Source: Paracoccaceae bacterium (GTDB lineage Bacteria; Pseudomonadota; Alphaproteobacteria; Rhodobacterales; Rhodobacteraceae). Taken from it: 64,000 bases of DNA. Within the stretch, counting starts at the first letter, position 1. Each line of letters begins with the position of its first letter. This document shows, piece by piece, positions 61,655 to 64,000 of the stretch. The position numbers and the translations under genes were made by a program. Where the stretch lies: the NCBI GenBank assembly GCA_902602765.1, contig CACKSH010000006.1:1-64000 (forward strand), read 5' to 3'. Below the pieces are notes generated by a model that did no database searches, was not told the DNA's origin, and worked only from the letters and a program-made list of their open reading frames with translations.

Positions 61655-62128
61655 TTATCCTGTTTTATCATGGGATATTCTATCTAACGCTCCCTGGAGA
61701 ATATAAGATGCTGCCACATGATCAATTACTTCGCTGCGGCGTTTTCTATTTATATCCGCCTCTAGCAGTGCTTTCTCTGCGGCCACAGTTGATAACCTTT
61801 CGTCCCAGAATGCTATTGGAAAATCTTTTAATCTAATTATGTTTCTCGCAAAAGCTCGTGTTGATTGACATCGTGGTCCCTCAGACCCGTCCATATTTTT
61901 GGGGAGTCCAAGAATAATTCCCGATATCTCTCGCTCTGTTATGAGATGAAACAAGATTTTGACCTCATCACTAAACTTTGTTCGTTTAATTGTTTTCAGT
62001 GGAGTGGCAACGGCTCTCAGGCCATCTGAAATAGCAACTCCAATTGTTTTGCTGCCTAAATCCAAACCCATTAAAGCTGAATTTTTAGATAATGAGTCAG
62101 AAAATTGTAAAATATTTTCATAAATCAT
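61655..62128 (-). CDS. ruvX: Holliday junction resolvase-like RuvX/YqgF
   Basis: MGLDLGSKTIGVAISD, GLPKNMDGSEGP, FWDERLSTVAAE; start at 62128 (TAATG overlap with ccmI). Confidence 0.93.
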   Translation of the reverse strand: MIYENILQFSDSLSKNSALMGLDLGSKTIGVAISDGLRAVATPLKTIKRTKFSDEVKILFHLITEREISGIILGLPKNMDGSEGPRCQSTRAFARNIIRLKDFPIAFWDERLSTVAAEKALLEADINRKRRSEVIDHVAASYILQGALDRISHDKTG

Positions 62129-63342
62129 TATTTCAGGCCTATATTTTGGGCAGCGGTATTCAATATTTCCAGAGAAGAGGGGCTTTCTGTAAAAATATTT
62201 TTTGCCTGATTCCATGCTGACCTGGCACTTTGAAACTCGCCAAGAACGCCTAAGGCATTTATTAATCTTGCCCACTCGTTAGGGCTTCCTCCGTCGGTTG
62301 ACAGCCTCTCCGACAATCTGGAAACCATGCCTCTAATCATCTCCTGTCTTTCCTCGTTGCTCATCTGCGATGCATTATCAACGTCTTCCGCGGTTGGTCC
62401 GGGAGTTAGCTCTATAGAAGGTAATTCAAATTTTGTATCACCTGCTAAGACTGCTAGCCTTTCAATATCATCCCTAATTAATGGTATCCACGGGGCGTCC
62501 AACTTATCAATTTTAAGTAGTTGCTTCCAAAGACGAAGTGCTAAATCTGGACGGTCATTTTGTGCTAACATCAGACCTATATAGTACTTTGCACCACCGT
62601 TCTGGGGATTTATTCTTAGTGCTGTTCTCAATGCTTTTTCGGCCTCAGGGGAAACAATGCCATCAACTTGATTTATCAATAAATCTGCGTAGTTAAAAAA
62701 ATCTAAATCCGACGCACTATCCCCTAATACTTGTAGGAATTGTTGTTGAGCTTTAACGGCTTCATCAATATTTCCAATCTTGGCTTCTATACCAGCGAGT
62801 AATTTTAGGCCTTCTAGATCAGTTGGGCGCTCGGCAACCTTTTGCCTCAGCTTTTTCACTAACTCTCCATAGTCTCCTTCTGGAGTTTTGAAGTTTTGGT
62901 GGTTGCCTCTATCTTGTAATAGCTTTCCTTGAGTAGCCCGTCCTTTTAGTAGTTCATTTGCATTTTTTATTCTTTGGCTCTGAGATATGTTTTCATATCC
63001 GGGGGCACCAAATTCTTGATAAATGAATGAGCCCCCTGCGACTAAAATAAGGAGAAAAATTGTACTTAAAATAAGGCCTGATACTTTTGTTTCTTTTTTA
63101 AATGCAAATTTTTTTCTTTTATCTAATTCTAGAATGCGTCTGCTAACCTCAGCCTTTATTCTTTCAGCTTCATCAATAGCAATTATTCCTCTAGACAGCT
63201 CTTTGTCGATATTTACAAGTTGATCCTTGTAAACTTCTAAATCTGAGTTGGGAACGATATCAGGGGCTTCCTGCGTTATGGTACGATAAAAAAATATCGA
63301 AATTAGCGCGCAAATTAAAAAGGTTATTACCCAAAAAATCAT
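62128..63342 (-). CDS. ccmI: c-type cytochrome biogenesis protein CcmI
   Basis: two N-terminal TM segments, TPR-like LRTALRINPQNGGAKYYIGLMLAQ. Confidence 0.85.
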   Translation of the reverse strand: MIFWVITFLICALISIFFYRTITQEAPDIVPNSDLEVYKDQLVNIDKELSRGIIAIDEAERIKAEVSRRILELDKRKKFAFKKETKVSGLILSTIFLLILVAGGSFIYQEFGAPGYENISQSQRIKNANELLKGRATQGKLLQDRGNHQNFKTPEGDYGELVKKLRQKVAERPTDLEGLKLLAGIEAKIGNIDEAVKAQQQFLQVLGDSASDLDFFNYADLLINQVDGIVSPEAEKALRTALRINPQNGGAKYYIGLMLAQNDRPDLALRLWKQLLKIDKLDAPWIPLIRDDIERLAVLAGDTKFELPSIELTPGPTAEDVDNASQMSNEERQEMIRGMVSRLSERLSTDGGSPNEWARLINALGVLGEFQSARSAWNQAKNIFTESPSSLEILNTAAQNIGLK

Positions 63343-63521
63343 ATAACTGGCTCATAAGTTCTAATCTTTGAATATGTACCCTCTGCTGATTTATTTAAAA
63401 AGCACAAAATTATATATTGATGATTAAATGGCGCAAAATTGGTTTAACGTGACGCTCTGAAACGAAGCTTGCTATTTCTTTTATCGCATCTTTTTATAAT
63501 TGAGGAAATGGATTCGTTTTA

Positions 63522-64000
63522 ATGAAAAAGTATTCAGCTTTTGCGGTTGCCCGTGAGGCATTACGAGATCATATCGGTTGGGAAAGGGCTTGGCAGTCGC
63601 CAGAGCCACGCAGCAAATATGACGTAATTATAATTGGCGCAGGCGGGCATGGCCTTGCCACAGCATACTACCTCGGTAAAAACTACGGCATCAAAAATGT
63701 TGCTATTTTGGAAAAAGGTTGGCTTGGAGGTGGAAATACTGGTCGTAACACAACTATAATTAGATCTAATTACCTCCAAGATCCTTCTGCTGCGATATAT
63801 GAAAAAGCGCGATCGCTTTATGAAAATTTAAGCCAGGACTTAAATTATAACATCATGTTCAGCCCCAGAGGTGTCATGATGTTAGCTCAGACCCAGCATG
63901 AAATAAGAGGTTATAAGCGAACTGCCCACGCAAACGCTTTACAGGGAGTTTCAACAGAGTTTATCAGTCCCCAAAAGGTAAAGAAGCTTTGCCCAATAAT
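63522..64000 (+). CDS. soxB: sarcosine oxidase beta subunit, truncated by window end
   Basis: translated from sequence: MKKYSAFAVAREALRDHIGWERAWQSPEPRSKYDVIIIGAGGHGLATAYYLGKNYGIKNVAILEKGWLGGGNTGRNTTIIRSNY. Confidence 0.9.
   Translation, partial: MKKYSAFAVAREALRDHIGWERAWQSPEPRSKYDVIIIGAGGHGLATAYYLGKNYGIKNVAILEKGWLGGGNTGRNTTIIRSNYLQDPSAAIYEKARSLYENLSQDLNYNIMFSPRGVMMLAQTQHEIRGYKRTAHANALQGVSTEFISPQKVKKLCPI

Noticed and set aside
1-64000. Search by eye for CRISPR arrays, transposases, integrases, phage genes and toxin-antitoxin pairs
   Set aside because: No regularly spaced repeats and no mobile-element or defence proteins recognised in the ORF track.

Overview
Chromosomal segment of a low-GC alphaproteobacterium; gene content looks Rhodobacterales/Roseobacter-like (taxonomy is inference). 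Left third: an aerobic cobalamin (B12) locus with two cobalamin riboswitches, two DUF1636 paralogs, part of a periplasmic-binding-protein ABC importer, and cobQ, O, W, N, G, H, I, J, K, L, E, M, B, A, F, D, T. Middle: accessory and housekeeping genes (DUF1461 protein, thioesterase, BciA-like reductase, cold-shock protein, a decayed tripartite-tricarboxylate-transporter locus, agmatinase-family enzyme, Fe-alcohol dehydrogenase, an MMPL/LolA-like/outer-membrane trio, tRNA-Gly, pyruvate carboxylase, UvrD-like helicase). Right: a complete dcw cluster (mraZ to ftsZ) plus lpxC, preceded by an UpsM-like leader RNA with a strong intrinsic terminator, then kdsB, a 2OG-dioxygenase-like gene, DUF1289, ruvX, ccmI and the 5' part of a sarcosine oxidase beta gene. 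Most unusual signal: cobK is inverted inside the plus-strand cob operon with no intergenic DNA. Its stop abuts the cobJ stop and its ATG shares a CATG with the cobL ATG. The strand antisense to cobK carries an uninterrupted 243-codon ORF with a Shine-Dalgarno, 3 nt after cobJ and 1 nt before cobL, so the plus-strand mRNA could be translated continuously through the inverted gene. Other points: a CobG lacking its C-terminal Cys-rich cofactor region, a Zur-like operator on a corrinoid/metal-uptake-type operon, a riboswitch-linked 22-aa ORF, and a tct deletion scar.
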